Shown: positions 40,369-54,000, counted from the first letter of the stretch. The stretch is 64,000 nt of DNA from Actinomycetota bacterium (GCA_018268415.1 JAFDWO010000141.1:62001-126000), one strand, 5' to 3'. Translations and numbers: made by a program. The notes: generated by a model not told the origin, from the sequence alone.

Positions 40369-41250
40369 CTAGTGCGCCGCGGTGGCCTCGGTCTCGGCGA
40401 TGGTTGCGGCGCCTGCCGTCGTGGCAGTGCCGGCGGCGCCGCCGCGGCCGGGGGTGAGGCCCGCATCGTCGCTGGAGAGGCGGTGGGCGAGGTAGACGGG
40501 GATGATCGAGAGGACGATCAGGATCACCGCGACCGCGGGGACGATCGGGAGCTCTTTGGGGCGGAAGAGGTTGTGGTAGATCCAGATCGGCAGGGTTTCT
40601 TCGCCCGCGCCGATGGTGAAGTTGGTGACGATGATCTCGTCGAAGGAGAGGGCGAAGGCGAGCAGGGCGCCGGCGCCGAGGGCGCTCCGCAGCGCCGGGA
40701 AGGTGACCCAGCGGAACGTTTGCCAGGGGTCGGCGCCGAGGTCGGCGGAGGCTTCCTCGAAGGAGCCGGAGGTGCGGCGCAGGCGGGCGACCACGTTGTT
40801 GTAGACGACGACGATGCAGAAGGTGGCGTGGCCGATGATCACCGTCATCAGGCTGAGGCTGATGCCCATGACCTGGGTGAAGGTGTTGGAGAGGGCGACG
40901 CCGGTGACGATCCCCGGCAGGGCGATGGGGAGGACGACGAGGAAGGAGATCGTGTCCCTGCCGAAGAACTTGCGCCGGCCCACCGCCAGCGCGATCAGCG
41001 TCCCCAGGGCGACGGCGATCAGCATCGCCACCGCGCCCGCCTCGATCGAGGTGACCAGCGCTTCGCGGGCCGATTCGTCTTCGATCGCCTTGCCGAACCA
41101 GCTGAGCGTGAAGCCGGGCGGCGGCCATTTGAGGATGCGGCTCGAGTTGAAGGCCTCGACCAGGATCACCAGCAGCGGGATGTAGATGAACGCGAGGACC
41201 AACGCGACGGCGGCTCGCAGGATGATCTTGCCGCGCCTCGACAGCCGCAT
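40369..41250 (-). CDS. ABC transporter permease, spermidine/putrescine type (PotC-like)
   Basis: Inner-membrane permease, 293 aa, six hydrophobic helices starting with VALVLAFIYIPLLVILVEAF. The EAA loop that docks the ATPase is present as EEASADLGADPWQTFRWVTF. DEIIVTNFTIG and WIYHNLF are typical of PotC. The last 30 residues are an Ala/Thr/Gly-rich tail not usual for the family. ATG 41250 overlaps the stop of the preceding permease (TGATG), so translation is coupled. Last gene of a four-gene operon. Confidence 0.9.
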   Translation of the reverse strand: MRLSRRGKIILRAAVALVLAFIYIPLLVILVEAFNSSRILKWPPPGFTLSWFGKAIEDESAREALVTSIEAGAVAMLIAVALGTLIALAVGRRKFFGRDTISFLVVLPIALPGIVTGVALSNTFTQVMGISLSLMTVIIGHATFCIVVVYNNVVARLRRTSGSFEEASADLGADPWQTFRWVTFPALRSALGAGALLAFALSFDEIIVTNFTIGAGEETLPIWIYHNLFRPKELPIVPAVAVILIVLSIIPVYLAHRLSSDDAGLTPGRGGAAGTATTAGAATIAETEATAAH

Positions 41251-42137
41251 CAGACGTGCTCGAAGGCGCCGAGCTTGCGGGCGACGCCGAGATAGGCGAT
41301 GACGACGACGATCGGCACCAGCGCGAAGGCCGCCGCGAAGGGCTGGTTGTTGGTGATCGAGTCGAAGATCGAGGTGCCGATGAACTGTTCGTTGGAGACG
41401 AGTTTCGGCGCCAGGTAATCGCCGAGGGTGAGGGAGAAGGTGAAGATCGAGCCCGCCACCACCGCCGGGAATGACAGCGGCAGGATCACCTTGCGGAAGG
41501 TGGTGAAGGGGTGGGCGCCGAGGTCCTCGGAGGCGGCGATCAGCGAGTCCGGGATCCGTTCGAGCCCGGCGAAGATCGGCAGGATCATGTACGGCAGCCA
41601 GAGGTAGCTCATCGTCAGCCACACCGAGGTGACGCCCTGGCCCGGGCCGTGTAGCCCGATCGGTTCGAGCGCCCAGTTCAACACCCCGTGTTCGGCGAGG
41701 ATCGCCCGCCAGGCGATGATCTTGACCAGGTAGCTCGCCCAGAGCGGCATCAGCACCGCGACGACGAGCAGCGCCTTCGTCTTCCGGCCGGCCACCTTCG
41801 CCATGTAGAAGGCGATCGGAAAGGCGATGACCGCGTCGGTGAAGGTCACGAGGATGGCGGTCCGTACGGTCCTCCAGGTGATCTCGCGGTAGACCGGGAC
41901 GTTGACCAGTTCTTCGAAGTTTTCGAGGCTGAATTCCTTGATCACGCTCCCGCTGAGGGGATTGACCGTCCAGAAGGCGGTGACCAGGAGCGCGACCAGC
42001 GACCCCAGGTAGAGGATCACCAGCCACGCCATCGGGGCGGCCAGCAACGACCCGATCTGCAGTCGGGGGCGACCGTTGAAGAGGCCGGCGAGCCGCCTGC
42101 CCGCCGACCTCTTCACCACGACCGCGTCAGTCGCCAC
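41250..42137 (-). CDS. ABC transporter permease, spermidine/putrescine type (PotB-like)
   Basis: Inner-membrane permease, 295 aa, six hydrophobic helices. It has AFPIAFYMAKVAGRK and PLWASYLVKIIAWRAILAEHG, and the EAA loop AASEDLGAHPFTTFRKVILP, followed by FSLTLGDYLAPKLV as in PotB. GTG 42137 is the start, 31 nt after the binding-protein stop. It works as a heterodimer with the next gene product. Confidence 0.9.
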   Translation of the reverse strand: MATDAVVVKRSAGRRLAGLFNGRPRLQIGSLLAAPMAWLVILYLGSLVALLVTAFWTVNPLSGSVIKEFSLENFEELVNVPVYREITWRTVRTAILVTFTDAVIAFPIAFYMAKVAGRKTKALLVVAVLMPLWASYLVKIIAWRAILAEHGVLNWALEPIGLHGPGQGVTSVWLTMSYLWLPYMILPIFAGLERIPDSLIAASEDLGAHPFTTFRKVILPLSFPAVVAGSIFTFSLTLGDYLAPKLVSNEQFIGTSIFDSITNNQPFAAAFALVPIVVVIAYLGVARKLGAFEHV

Positions 42138-42168
42138 CTCGACCGCTCCGACTCAGGTCAGCCTGGCC

Positions 42169-43383
42169 CTAGCCTTTGATTTCGGTCCAGGCCCGGACCC
42201 AGGCGTTGTAGTCCATACAGTTGCTTTCCCCGCCTTCGGTGCATTCCGCCAGCGGCGTCTCCCAGTAGTAGACCCGCTTCCAGAATGCCGGTTCTTCCGC
42301 GTGGTATTCGCTGCAGAAGTTGGGGTTTTCCGTGTGTTCGCAGGCCTTTTCCTGGGCCGGTGCCTCGCCGAAGAATTCCGCAACTTCGGCGTTTGCTTTC
42401 GGGCTGATGATGTAGTTCATCCACATGTACATGCAGTTGGGGTGCTTGGCATGCACGCTGATCATCCAGGTGTCCGACCAGCCCGTCGCACCCTCTTCCG
42501 GCAGGAAGCCCTGGCTCGCCGGGCTCGCTTCCACCGGTTCGTTTTCGCCTTTGAGGGCGAAGTACTGGTACTGCCAGGTCGTCCCGACCTGGTTCGAGCC
42601 GTTGGCGAACCCTTCGATCTGCTGTTCGGCGCTGGACCAGTATTCGCCGACGTAGGGCTTCTGTTCCTTCATCAGGGAGACCGCCGCGTCGAACTGTTCT
42701 TCGTTCAGCTCGTAGGGATTTTCGATCCCCAGGCTTGGTTTGTGGTTCATCAGGTAGAGCGCGCCTTCGGCGATCGACATCGGGTCGTCGTACTGGGTGA
42801 TGTGGCCCTTGTACTTGGCGGCCACCTTCGGGTTCAGGGTGATTTCCCACGAGCTCGGCGGTGGCGAGACGTCGTTCTTGTTCCACATCAGCAGGTTCGC
42901 GCCGCGCCCGTGTGGGATCCCGTACGGCTTGCCTTCGAAGGTGTTGTAGGGCTGGTTCTTGAGGTCGGCGAAGACCGTCTTGTAGTTGGGGACCAGCGAG
43001 ACGTTGACCGGGGCGACTTCTCCGGCGGCCCAGAGCCGCGCCGTCGCGTTGCCGGAGGCGGAGACCCCGTCGTACTGCCCGGTCTCCATCAGTTTCACCA
43101 TTTCGTCCGAGGTGCCGGCGACCTTGTCGTTGACCTTGCAGCCGGTTTCCCCTTCGAACGCCTTGACCCATTGAGGTTCGACGTATCCCGCCCAGGAGAT
43201 GAGGTTCACTTCCCCCTCGCCCTTGCCGAGCTTCTGCAGTTCTTCACCGCTGCCACCTTCGCCGCCGCTGGTCCCCGAGGTCGAGCTGCCACCTCCGCAG
43301 CCGGCCAGGACGAGCATGAACGCGACCAGGCCCGCGACGACGAACCACGCCGTGCGCGCCGGGCTTCCCTTTTGTCCCCTCAT
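42169..43383 (-). CDS. Polyamine-type solute-binding lipoprotein (PotD-like)
   Basis: Membrane-anchored binding protein, 404 aa. The signal is of lipoprotein type: [13 protein letters not shown] with the lipobox Cys at about 29, then a Gly/Ser linker. The mature start [20 protein letters not shown] is typical of PotD/PotF-type proteins, as are [21 protein letters not shown] and [18 protein letters not shown]. The ligand is a polyamine or similar small cation by family (inference). GGAGG lies 7 nt before ATG 43383, and the start overlaps the ATPase stop. Confidence 0.9.
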   Translation of the reverse strand: MRGQKGSPARTAWFVVAGLVAFMLVLAGCGGGSSTSGTSGGEGGSGEELQKLGKGEGEVNLISWAGYVEPQWVKAFEGETGCKVNDKVAGTSDEMVKLMETGQYDGVSASGNATARLWAAGEVAPVNVSLVPNYKTVFADLKNQPYNTFEGKPYGIPHGRGANLLMWNKNDVSPPPSSWEITLNPKVAAKYKGHITQYDDPMSIAEGALYLMNHKPSLGIENPYELNEEQFDAAVSLMKEQKPYVGEYWSSAEQQIEGFANGSNQVGTTWQYQYFALKGENEPVEASPASQGFLPEEGATGWSDTWMISVHAKHPNCMYMWMNYIISPKANAEVAEFFGEAPAQEKACEHTENPNFCSEYHAEEPAFWKRVYYWETPLAECTEGGESNCMDYNAWVRAWTEIKG

Positions 43384-44354
43384 GGTGCTACCTCCTCCTT
43401 GTTCTTTGCACCGGTAACTGCCGCCGCGTGCTGCGGTCGCCATCCCACGACGACCTCGGCCCCCTGCGTGGGCGCGACGCCCGGCGCCTCGCCCACGTTC
43501 TGTCTCACCAACTGCAAGATTCCCCCGGCGTCCAAGGCCACCGTGTAACGCGTCACCGCGCCCGCGTAGGCGACCTGGGCGACCCGGCCGCGCTCGGTGA
43601 CGAGGCCATCGGTGGACGCCCCCGGCCCGATCACCTCGATCTTCTCCGGCCGCACGGTGAACCGCTCGCCATCCCGCTCGAGCACGTTCGAGGTGCCGAC
43701 GAAGTCGGCGACGAACTCGTTCACCGGGTGCTCATAGAGGTCTTCCGGGGTCGCGACCTGCTCGATCCGCCCGTCGTTGAAGACAGCGATCCGGTCGCTC
43801 ATCGTCAGCGCCTCGTCCTGGTCGTGGGTGACGTAGACGAAGGTGATCCCGACTTCCCCCTGGATCGACTTCAGCTCCATCTGCATCTGCTCGCGCAGCT
43901 TCAGGTCGAGCGCCCCCAGCGGCTCGTCCAACAGCAGCACCCGGGGCCGGTTGACGATCGCCCGCGCCAGCGCCACCCGCTGGCGCTGCCCGCCGGAAAG
44001 CTCGGCCGGCTTGCGGGCGCCGTACCCGGGCAGCCGCACCATCGCCAGCGCCTCGTCGCGGCGCCGGGCCCGCTCGGACCTGTCGGTCTTCGCCACTTTG
44101 AGGCCGTAGGCGACGTTGTCGGCCACGGTCATATGCGGGAAGAGCGCGTAGTCCTGGAAGACCGTGTTGACGGCACGCTCGTAGGGCGGCACGCCCGCGA
44201 CGTCGACGCCCGCCAGTTCGATCGTCCCCGCGGTCGGGTCCTCGAAGCCGGCGATCATCCGCAGGGTCGTCGTCTTGCCGGACCCGGAGGGTCCGAGCAT
44301 GGTGAAGAACTCACCGGCATGGATCTCAAGATCGATGCCGGCGACGGCGGTCAC
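43380..44354 (-). CDS. Polyamine-type ABC transporter ATPase (PotA-like), start uncertain
   Basis: ATP-binding subunit, at least 324 aa. Walker A is [20 protein letters not shown], the signature [19 protein letters not shown], Walker [17 protein letters not shown], with THDQDEA as the H-loop and a TOBE-like C-terminal part. The first usual start codon in frame, GTG 44354, would remove the first beta strand. The frame upstream still reads [14 protein letters not shown], which is what PotA proteins have there, and stays open to a stop at 44421. None of the codons between is ATG, GTG or TTG. The real start may be a rare codon such as ATC 44390 (GAGGGG 12 nt before) or ATA 44411. Confidence 0.88.
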   Translation of the reverse strand: MTAVAGIDLEIHAGEFFTMLGPSGSGKTTTLRMIAGFEDPTAGTIELAGVDVAGVPPYERAVNTVFQDYALFPHMTVADNVAYGLKVAKTDRSERARRRDEALAMVRLPGYGARKPAELSGGQRQRVALARAIVNRPRVLLLDEPLGALDLKLREQMQMELKSIQGEVGITFVYVTHDQDEALTMSDRIAVFNDGRIEQVATPEDLYEHPVNEFVADFVGTSNVLERDGERFTVRPEKIEVIGPGASTDGLVTERGRVAQVAYAGAVTRYTVALDAGGILQLVRQNVGEAPGVAPTQGAEVVVGWRPQHAAAVTGAKNKEEVAP

Positions 44355-44555
44355 ACCACCGTATTGCTTGGTGAGACCGGCAAGGCGGATGTCAGGCGAA
44401 GACCCCTCTATTCCGCGACGTTAGCCGAGCCGGCCATAGTGCGCAGGACAATTCCCCCCTCGCGCCTTGGCCGCTGCGGAGTATGGGGAGTTTCCCCGGC
44501 GTGCCCGGGGTGGACGCCGGGGTCGGCCGGCGCCCGTCAGCTTGGGCCGGAGCGG

Positions 44556-45116
44556 CTAAAAGCCGGTCGGGTGGCGCGCGACGAACCCTTCGTTCGTGCG
44601 CAGTTCGGTGTGCCAGCGGGGGCCGGTTTCTTCGCCTTCGTCGCCGCTGGTGTCGAAGCGATACCCGGCGACCGTCATGTAGGCGTGGCCGGCGTTGGCG
44701 TAGACGGTGATCCAGCGGCCGGAGCCTTCTTCGCCCCAGGTCATCATCGGGCCGGACGGAAGCGGGCTTTCAAGGAATCTGCCGCCGTGCAGGGCGAAGG
44801 AGACCGAGCCGGAACAGTCGTAGCCGCTGGAGGCGAAGCTGGCGTGGCCGCCGCCCCAGACGTAGGGCTTGGTGCGGATCTTGTTCGCCGCGGCGATGAC
44901 GGCCTTGACGCGGGGCGGGGCGGACACCGGCGCGATGAGTTCGCCACCGGCGAGCAGCTTGGCCTTCGCGGTCGGGGTGCAGATGTCGATTGCGGCGGGG
45001 GTGAGGCCGCCGGTGCGGCAGGCGGCGGAGGCGCCACCGGGAGCGAGAAGGGCCGCGACCATGATGGCCATTGCGATGGCCAGACCGGCCTTGAGCTTGA
45101 AACCGCGCTTCGGCAA
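44556..45116 (-). CDS. NlpC/P60-family secreted peptidoglycan hydrolase
   Basis: A 186-aa exported cysteine peptidase that cuts peptidoglycan stem peptides. The signal peptide is AGLAIAMAIMVAALLAPGGASA. The catalytic Cys is in SGYDCSGSVSFAL, the His in NAGHAYMTVAGYRFD; the polar third residue lies further on. It is short, with no binding domain. TTG 45116 is the start, with AAGGAGA 8 nt upstream. A c-di-AMP riboswitch leads the transcript, the classic arrangement for wall hydrolases in actinobacteria. No terminator with a T-run is seen in 44421-44555. Confidence 0.88.
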   Translation of the reverse strand: MPKRGFKLKAGLAIAMAIMVAALLAPGGASAACRTGGLTPAAIDICTPTAKAKLLAGGELIAPVSAPPRVKAVIAAANKIRTKPYVWGGGHASFASSGYDCSGSVSFALHGGRFLESPLPSGPMMTWGEEGSGRWITVYANAGHAYMTVAGYRFDTSGDEGEETGPRWHTELRTNEGFVARHPTGF

Positions 45117-45124
45117 ACCGATAT

Positions 45125-45270
45125 CTCCTTCGTCGGCCTACGGGGTTAGCTGTCGGGCTGGCGCTGAAAGAGCCTGCGCCTCCACCACTGGTGGATTAGC
45201 CCCGAAAACGTGGTTCCCCCGTTCCCGCGTGCCAGATGGCATGCAGGACTCGGCGTTTCGGTCTTATTGA
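45125..45270 (-). promoter_or_regulatory. Cyclic di-AMP riboswitch (ydaO-yuaA class)
   Basis: On the minus strand the region reads ...GGGAACGGGGGAACCACG... then GGGGCTAATCC, CTCTTTCAGCGCCAGCCCGA and CAGCTAACCCCGTAGGC, directly before GAAGGAG of the NlpC/P60 gene. These are the conserved blocks of the ydaO class, in order and at normal spacing. Family knowledge: c-di-AMP binding switches the gene off. Ends are approximate. Confidence 0.88.
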
Positions 45271-45372
45271 CCGGCGGCATAGTAGTGCATTCGTCCGGCG
45301 CTTGCTTACAAAACGCAAACATTAGGTTCCGATTCGCACTAGATGCGGCGGTTCCTGCGGCCCCTCCCCTAG

Positions 45373-45378
45373 TAGATT
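45373..45378 (+). promoter_or_regulatory. -10 hexamer TAGATT before the SDR gene
   Basis: TAGATT 11 nt before ATG 45390; leader of only a few nt. No Shine-Dalgarno sequence. Confidence 0.35.
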
Positions 45379-45389
45379 GGGCTCTTGGA

Positions 45390-46193
45390 ATGCAGATCGC
45401 CGGGCGCACAGCACTTCTCACCGGGGCCACCGGAGGCCTCGGTCGGGCGATCGCGCGGGGACTGGCGGGAGCCGGCGCCTCCCTCGTTTTGAGCGGGCGG
45501 CGCGAGGAGGACCTCCTGGCGCTGGCCGAGGGCCTGCCCGGCGACGGTCACCGGGTCCTCGTCGCCGACCTCGCCGAGGACGGCGAGGCGGAGCGGCTGG
45601 CGGCGGCGGCCGCGGGCGTCGACATCCTCGTCGCCAACGCCGGGCTCCCCGGTGCGGGCTGGCTCGCCGAGTTTTCCGCCGAGGAGGTGAAGCGCGTCCT
45701 GCGGGTCAACCTCGAGGCGCCGATGCTCCTCGCTCGCGCCCTCTTTCCGGAAATGCTGGAGCGCGGCTCCGGCCACCTCGTCTTCGTCTCCTCGCTGTCC
45801 GGCAAGTCGGCGAGTCCCCGTACGTCCGTCTACAACGCGACCAAGTTCGGCCTCCGCGGCTTCGCGCTGGGCCTGCGCACCGACCTCGCCCCCCGCGGGG
45901 TCGGCGTGTCCCTCGTCTCACCCGGCTTCGTCCGCGAGGCCGGCATGTTCGCCTCCGCCGGTGAAAGGAAGCCGCCGCTGATGGGGACCACCACCCCCGA
46001 GGCGGTCGCCGACGCCGTCCGCACGGCGATCGTGAACGACCGTGTCGAGGTTGCCGTCGCGCCGCTCTTCGACCGGGTCGCGGCCCACGCCGGGCTGGTC
46101 AGCCCGCGGGCCGCGGTCCTCGCCCAGAGCGGCAGCGTCGGCCAGCGCGCCGCCGCGGCGATCGCCACGGGCCACGCCGAGGCCAAGCGTTGA
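45390..46193 (+). CDS. Short-chain dehydrogenase/reductase
   Basis: Classical SDR, 267 aa. Cofactor loop [24 protein letters not shown] after strand 2 has Arg residues, which suggests NADP(H); VANAGLPG; catalytic Ser and Tyr-x3-Lys as [20 protein letters not shown]. The C-terminal 60 residues match the lipid-type dehydrogenases annotated as DltE/YqjQ-like. Substrate unknown. 40 nt before acnA on the same strand. Confidence 0.88.
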   Translation: MQIAGRTALLTGATGGLGRAIARGLAGAGASLVLSGRREEDLLALAEGLPGDGHRVLVADLAEDGEAERLAAAAAGVDILVANAGLPGAGWLAEFSAEEVKRVLRVNLEAPMLLARALFPEMLERGSGHLVFVSSLSGKSASPRTSVYNATKFGLRGFALGLRTDLAPRGVGVSLVSPGFVREAGMFASAGERKPPLMGTTTPEAVADAVRTAIVNDRVEVAVAPLFDRVAAHAGLVSPRAAVLAQSGSVGQRAAAAIATGHAEAKR

Positions 46194-46233
46194 GGAACTC
46201 CCCCGTCCCCCTCCCCGAAAGGTTCGTCTCATC

Positions 46234-49047
<2,814 letters not shown>

Positions 49048-49123
49048 CCCCCGCGGCCCGGCGGGCGGGAGGTCGACCGTATCGACCGTTCTCTCTTAAG
49101 CAGGGATGCGGCCGGGATCGCCC

Positions 49124-49165
49124 CGTTCGCGCTTTACCGTCACCGATACGGCAAAAGCGCGAACG
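49124..49165. repeat. Hairpin a, copy C
   Basis: Arms CGTTCGCGCTTTACCGT and ACGGCAAAAGCGCGAACG, imperfect; 77 nt after the acnA stop. Counterpart of 3202-3244. Confidence 0.7.
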
Positions 49166-49478
49166 CGGGGGATGGGGCTCGGGAAGCTGCCGCCCGGGGG
49201 AGGATGGGGTCCCTGAAGCCGGCGCCCGGGAAGGGATGGGGCCGTCTCGAGCTGTCGCCCGGGAAGGGATGGGGCTCCCGGGGCTGGCGCCCGAGGCCAA
49301 GGGATGAGCCCCCTGAAGCTGTCGCCCGGGGAAGGGACGGGCCCTTGCGAGCTCGCCCGGGAAGGCCCCCGGCCCCTCGAGCTGTCGCCCGTGGGGAAAG
49401 GCATGCGGCCCGAGAAGGCTGGCGCCCCGGGCAAGGGATGCGGCCCCCTCGAGCTGTCGCCCACGGCGGAAAGGGACG

Positions 49479-49528
49479 GGCCGTCTCGTCCACGGCCCTG
49501 GCAGGCTGTGGCCGTGGCCGAGACGGCC
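49479..49528. repeat. Hairpin c, copy C
   Basis: Arms GGCCGTCTCGTCCACGGCC and partner around CTGGCAGGCTGT, identical loop to copy A. Confidence 0.8.
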
Positions 49529-49920
49529 GGGGGTGCGGGAGCGGGCGGGGGAAGCACGGAAGGCCCCGGGCGGATGCGGGCGGATCCCTCACGCGAGCGA
49601 CACGGGGGTGCCACGGATCCGTGACGGGACCGTCACGGAAGGAGACCTCGTCACGAAGACGTCGCGAACGTCACCTTCCTCCCACCCTTCGCCATCACTC
49701 AAGGATCTCCGTGTTTGGTTTCGGTTGCTCAGCAACCAAAACTCGACGCGCGTCCCACGGACCCCCGATCCCGGCGTCCGGGGGCCGGAGGGTGCCACGG
49801 ATCCCCCCGATCCCGGCCCCCGGGGGCCGGGAGGTGTGACGGATCCCTCACCGGACCGGGACCCCGTCACGGAGACGTAGGGAACTCCACCCTTCCTCCC
49901 GTGTTGTCCAACGCTCACGG

Positions 49921-49972
49921 ACGCGTTCCGTACTTTGACCCTGCCATGGCATGGTCAAAGTACGGAACGCGT
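49921..49972. repeat. 52-bp palindrome e, copy C
   Basis: 26-nt arms with one mismatch near the centre (CTGCCATGGCAT); outer stem GCGTT/AACGC. Confidence 0.85.
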
Positions 49973-50186
49973 TCCCGGGCCCTCTTTCCGGGCCCGGGAA
50001 CGGACCGAAGGTTGCGGAAAGCGTGACGTTCCCGGCATCTTCGTCACAGATCGGGGCGGGGTGTGGCCTGGACCCGTCACGGAAGTCCGACCTCCCCCCG
50101 TTCCTGTATCCCCCCTCATCCCTGTGTCGTCTTTTTCACGACCCCCTCCCATCCCTGTCCCGTCTTTTTCACGACCCCCTCCCGTC

Positions 50187-50244
50187 GTCCCGGGCGCCTC
50201 ATGGCGATCACAGCCTGCCAGGAGCGCCATGAGGCGCCCGGGAC
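50187..50244. repeat. Hairpin g, copy C
   Basis: 21-bp arms (GGGCGCCTCATGGCG core). The loop again contains CACAGCCTGCCAGG; one inner base pair is lost relative to copies A and B. Confidence 0.8.
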
Positions 50245-50664
50245 GCAGCTCGGACGGGCGCGGGGGGTCGGGGTCGGGGGGCAGCTCGGACGGGTGGGGT
50301 GGCCGGGGTCGGGCGGCCACGCGCCCCGCACCGCATCTCGGACGGGCCCAGGGGCCGGGGTCGCGCCACGACACGGTCCGGGTCGCATCTCGGACGGGTG
50401 GGAGACCCGAGATCGCGCCGCACATCGACGGGCGCTCCGGCCGCGTCAATCACCCGGTGCCCAGTGACGGTTCTCTCCGCCGGGTGGGAGGGGAGATGCA
50501 GGAGGGGCGCGGGAGGCAGGGGGGTCCGCGCGCCCCTCGCTGCACCTGCGCGCCGGTAGCCAGGGAGGGATGCCGACGCGGCCATTCTGGGGCGGCGCCC
50601 CAGAACAGTCCGGACTAGCTATACCGCCAGTTCAGGCTTCGGTCAAGGTCGATATACCGAACCG

Positions 50665-51039
50665 CTACGTTCGTTCGGTCGCGCCATGCGACGCGCCCCC
50701 CGTCGGGGTGGGGCGGGCGATGCCCCAGCCCATGCGCTCGATGAGCTCGATCCCGATCACCGAGCCGATCGGCCCGAAGGGCGTCAGGGTGCCCGCGAGG
50801 AGGGTGTAGGGGGCCTCGTGGCGCACGCAGGCGATCCAGATGACGATGCAGAGGACGCAGAAGCCGAGGCCGTGGGCCCAGCCGAAGATCATCGTCTCGG
50901 TTTCGAAGCCCGGCGCGATCCAGAAGAAGAGGAGGCCGATGAATACCACCAACTCGACGTAGGAGACCCGCTTCACCCAGACGAAGAGCTCACCGGGGAC
51001 GGGCTTCTCGAACGGTTTGAACGGGCGCGGGCGGCGCAT
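50665..51039 (-). CDS. DUF3817 membrane protein
   Basis: A 124-aa integral membrane protein with three to four hydrophobic segments (YVELVVFIGLLFFWIAPGFE, MIFGWAHGLGFCVLCIVIWI, TLLAGTLTPFGPIGSVIGIE) and the histidine-containing GWAHG motif of DUF3817. Function unknown; the family is actinobacteria-rich. It starts 16 nt after the kgd stop and is probably co-transcribed. The C-terminus (TPTGGASHGATERT) is low-complexity. Confidence 0.82.
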   Translation of the reverse strand: MRRPRPFKPFEKPVPGELFVWVKRVSYVELVVFIGLLFFWIAPGFETETMIFGWAHGLGFCVLCIVIWIACVRHEAPYTLLAGTLTPFGPIGSVIGIELIERMGWGIARPTPTGGASHGATERT

Positions 51040-51055
51040 CGCCGGGACCGGCCGG

Positions 51056-54000
51056 CTAGAGGCCGGGGGTGAGCGCGGTCAGCGCGATGCGCTCCTGCTC
51101 GAGCGCGTGCGCCGCGGCGTAACCCTCGCCCGGGCTGGCGCGGCCGGGGCGTCCGATGTAGGTGAGGTCGACGCCCTCGGGCAGCACCTGCGGGAAGCGA
51201 CGCGACATGACCTTCCAGGCGCCCATGTTGCGCGGCTCCTCCTGGACCCAGGCGATCTCCTTCAGGTTCGGGTAGCCCGCGATCACCTCTTCGAGGCGCT
51301 GCTTGGCGAAGGGGTAGAGCATCTCGACCCGGGCGATCGCCACGTTCTCGGCCGCGGCGCGGCGGTCGGTGGCGTCCATGTCGTAGTAGATCTTGCCGGT
51401 GCAGAGGACGAGGCGCTCGACCTTGTCGCGGCGGTCCTCGACGGTCGGGTCGTCGAGGATGTGGCGCCACTCGCCGTCGGTCAGGTCGGCCATCGTGGAG
51501 GAGGCGCGGTCGAGCCGCAGGAGCCCCTTCGGCGTGAAGACGATCAGCGGCCGCGCCTTGCGGATCAGCGCCTGGCGGCGCAGTAGGTGGAAGTACTGGC
51601 CGGCGGTGGTCGGGTTGGCGATCCGGATGTTGCCCTCGGCGCCGAGCGCCAGGAAGCGCTCGATGCGGGCGCTCGAGTGCTCGGGGCCGGACCCCTCGTA
51701 CCCGTGCGGCAGCAGCATCGTGAGCCGGCTCGTCTGCCCCCACTTCGCCTCGCCGGAGACGATGAAGCTGTCGACGATCACCTGCGCCGCGTTGGCGAAG
51801 TCGCCGAACTGCGCCTCCCAGAGGACCAGGGCGCTTGGCTGCGCGGCCGAGTAGCCGTACTCGAACCCGAGGCAGGCGACCTCCGAGAGCGGGCTGTTGT
51901 GGAGCTCGAAGGGCGCCTTCGCGTCCCGCAGGTTCTGCATCGGCGTGTACTCGAGGCCGGTGTTCTCGTCGTGCAGGACGAGGTGACGGTGGGAGAAGGT
52001 GCCGCGCTCGGAGTCCTGGCCGGTGAGCCGGATGTGGACGCCCTCGGTGAGCAGGGAGCTGAAGGCGAGGCCCTCGGCCTGGCCGAAGTCGATGCCGCCT
52101 TCGGCCAGCGCGTCGGTCCGCTTGCCCAGCGGGCGGCGCAGCTTGCGGTGCACGTTGAAGCCGTCCGGCACCCGCAGCAGTTCCTCGTTCAGCTTGATCA
52201 GCGTGTCGGCGCTCAGCGAGGTGTCGATCACGGGGCTCGCGGTGCGGTCGAGTTCGCCGGTGCCGGTGGCGACGGTCGGGTCCTCGTAGTCGCCCGCGTC
52301 CATCTTCTCGCGCAGCTGCTTGAGCGCCGCCGACATCTCGGTTTTGCGCGATTCGCCCTCTTCGGCGACGACCTCGGCGGTGGTCACGCCCTCGGCGATC
52401 AGCTTGTCGGCATAAAGCTCGGAGACCGGCTTGTGGTCTTTGATCTTCGCCGCCACCGTCGGCTGCGTGTAGGCGGGCTCGTCGGTCTCGTTGTGGCCAT
52501 AACGGCGGTAACCGATGACGTCGATGACGACGTCCCGGTGCCAGCGCTCGCGGTAGGCCATCGCCAGGCGGACCGCCGACATGCAGGCCTCGACCTCGTC
52601 GGCGTTGACGTGGATGATCGGCACGTTGAAGCCCTTGGCGAGGTCGCCGGCGTACGGGGTCGAGCGGGCGTCCTCGGGATCGGTGGTGAAGCCCACCTGG
52701 TTGTCCTGGATGATGTGGACGGTGCCGCCGGTCGAGTAGCCCTTCAGCCCCTGCAGGTTGAGCGTTTCGGCGACGACCCCCTGGGCGGGGAACGCGGCGT
52801 CGCCGTGCAGCAGGACCGGGACCGCGCCCATCGTGTCCTGGGACAGCGACGCACCGTCGAACTTGTTCTGCAGGAAGCGGGCGCCGCCGGTGACCACCGG
52901 GTCGACGAACTCGAGGTGGCTCGGGTTCGGGTAGAGGCGGACCGAGGTCTTCTCTCCCGCGTGGCTCTCGTACACGCCGCGGTGGCCGTAGTGGTATTTG
53001 ACGTCGCCGGTGCCGCCGTGCGGGATCGCGGCGACGGCCTTGACCGCGCTCAGCCGTTTGGAGCCCTCGAACTCGGCCAGGATCGATTCCACCGGGCGTC
53101 CGAGGTTGTGGGCGAGGACGCTGAGCCGGCCGCGGTGGGCCATGCCGAAGACGACGTCGTCGGCGCCGGCGCGATGGGCGAGGGTGACGACCTCGTCGAG
53201 CATCGGCACGATCACGTCGAGCCCCTCGATCGAGAACATCTTCTGGCCCAGGTACGTTTTCTCGAGGAAGCGCTCGAACTGGAAGACGTCGATCAGCCGG
53301 TGCAGCAGGCGCTCTTTCTCGTCCGCCGCGAGGGGCTGGCGGTGGGCGCCGGTCTCGATCATCTCGCGCAGCCAGATCCGCTGCTGGTGGGAGGAGATGT
53401 GCTCGAACTGGTAGCCGATGGTCGAGCAGTAGGCGTCCCGCATCCGGGGCAGCGCCTCCAAGAGCGTTTCGCCGGGGACCCCGATGCGCAGGATCGAGGC
53501 GGGGATCCGCGCCATCAGCTCCGGCGTCAGGTTGAGGTTCTCGGGCTCCAGGCCGGGGTCGCCTTTCGGCTTCGAGCCGAGCGGATCGAGCCGCGCCGCC
53601 AGGTGGCCCTGGGTGCGGTAGGCCTTCAGCAGCGAGGTCGCCGCCTGCACCGCCTGCAGCAGCTCCTCGTCGACCTGGCCGGGAACCCCTGGGACCGCGG
53701 CGGCGGGGGCCGCGGCGGCGAGCGGCGCGGGCGAGGCGGAGGCGGGGTGGGCGTTGGTGATCGGCGCCGCCTCGATGCCGAGGTCGGCGGCGACCCGCTC
53801 GTAGAACTCGTCCTCGCCCTGCAGCAGCTGCTCGACCCGGCGCAGGAACTCGCCCGACTCGGCGCCCTGGATGACGCGGTGGTCATAGGTCGACGTCAGC
53901 GTCATCACTTTCGAGACGCCGAGCTGCTTGATCCGTTCCGGCGAGGCATGCGACCACTCCGGCGGGTAGGCGATCGAGCCGGTGGCGATGATCGCGCTCT

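Larger units (their letters stand above)
49048..50664. repeat. Composite palindrome/tandem-repeat region, copy C
   Basis: Gene-free stretch between convergent acnA and the DUF3817 gene. Order: hairpin a (49124-49165), about eight units on GCTGTCGCCCGGGAAGG (49180-49470), hairpin c (49479-49528), palindromes around ACGGATCCGT, a unique AACCAAAAC/GGTTTCGGTT hairpin (49715-49745), the conserved core, the 52-bp palindrome (49921-49972), two TTTTTCACGACCCCCTCCC units, hairpin g (50187-50244), and about five CTCGGACGGG units (50245-50435). Palindrome i is missing here. Nothing recognisable lies in 50440-50664. Confidence 0.85.

Noticed and set aside
40369-42027. PotC-like frame extended to 552 codons
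   Set aside because: The extra N-terminal part is the PotB-like gene read out of frame; the ATG at 41250 with TGATG overlap is the real start.
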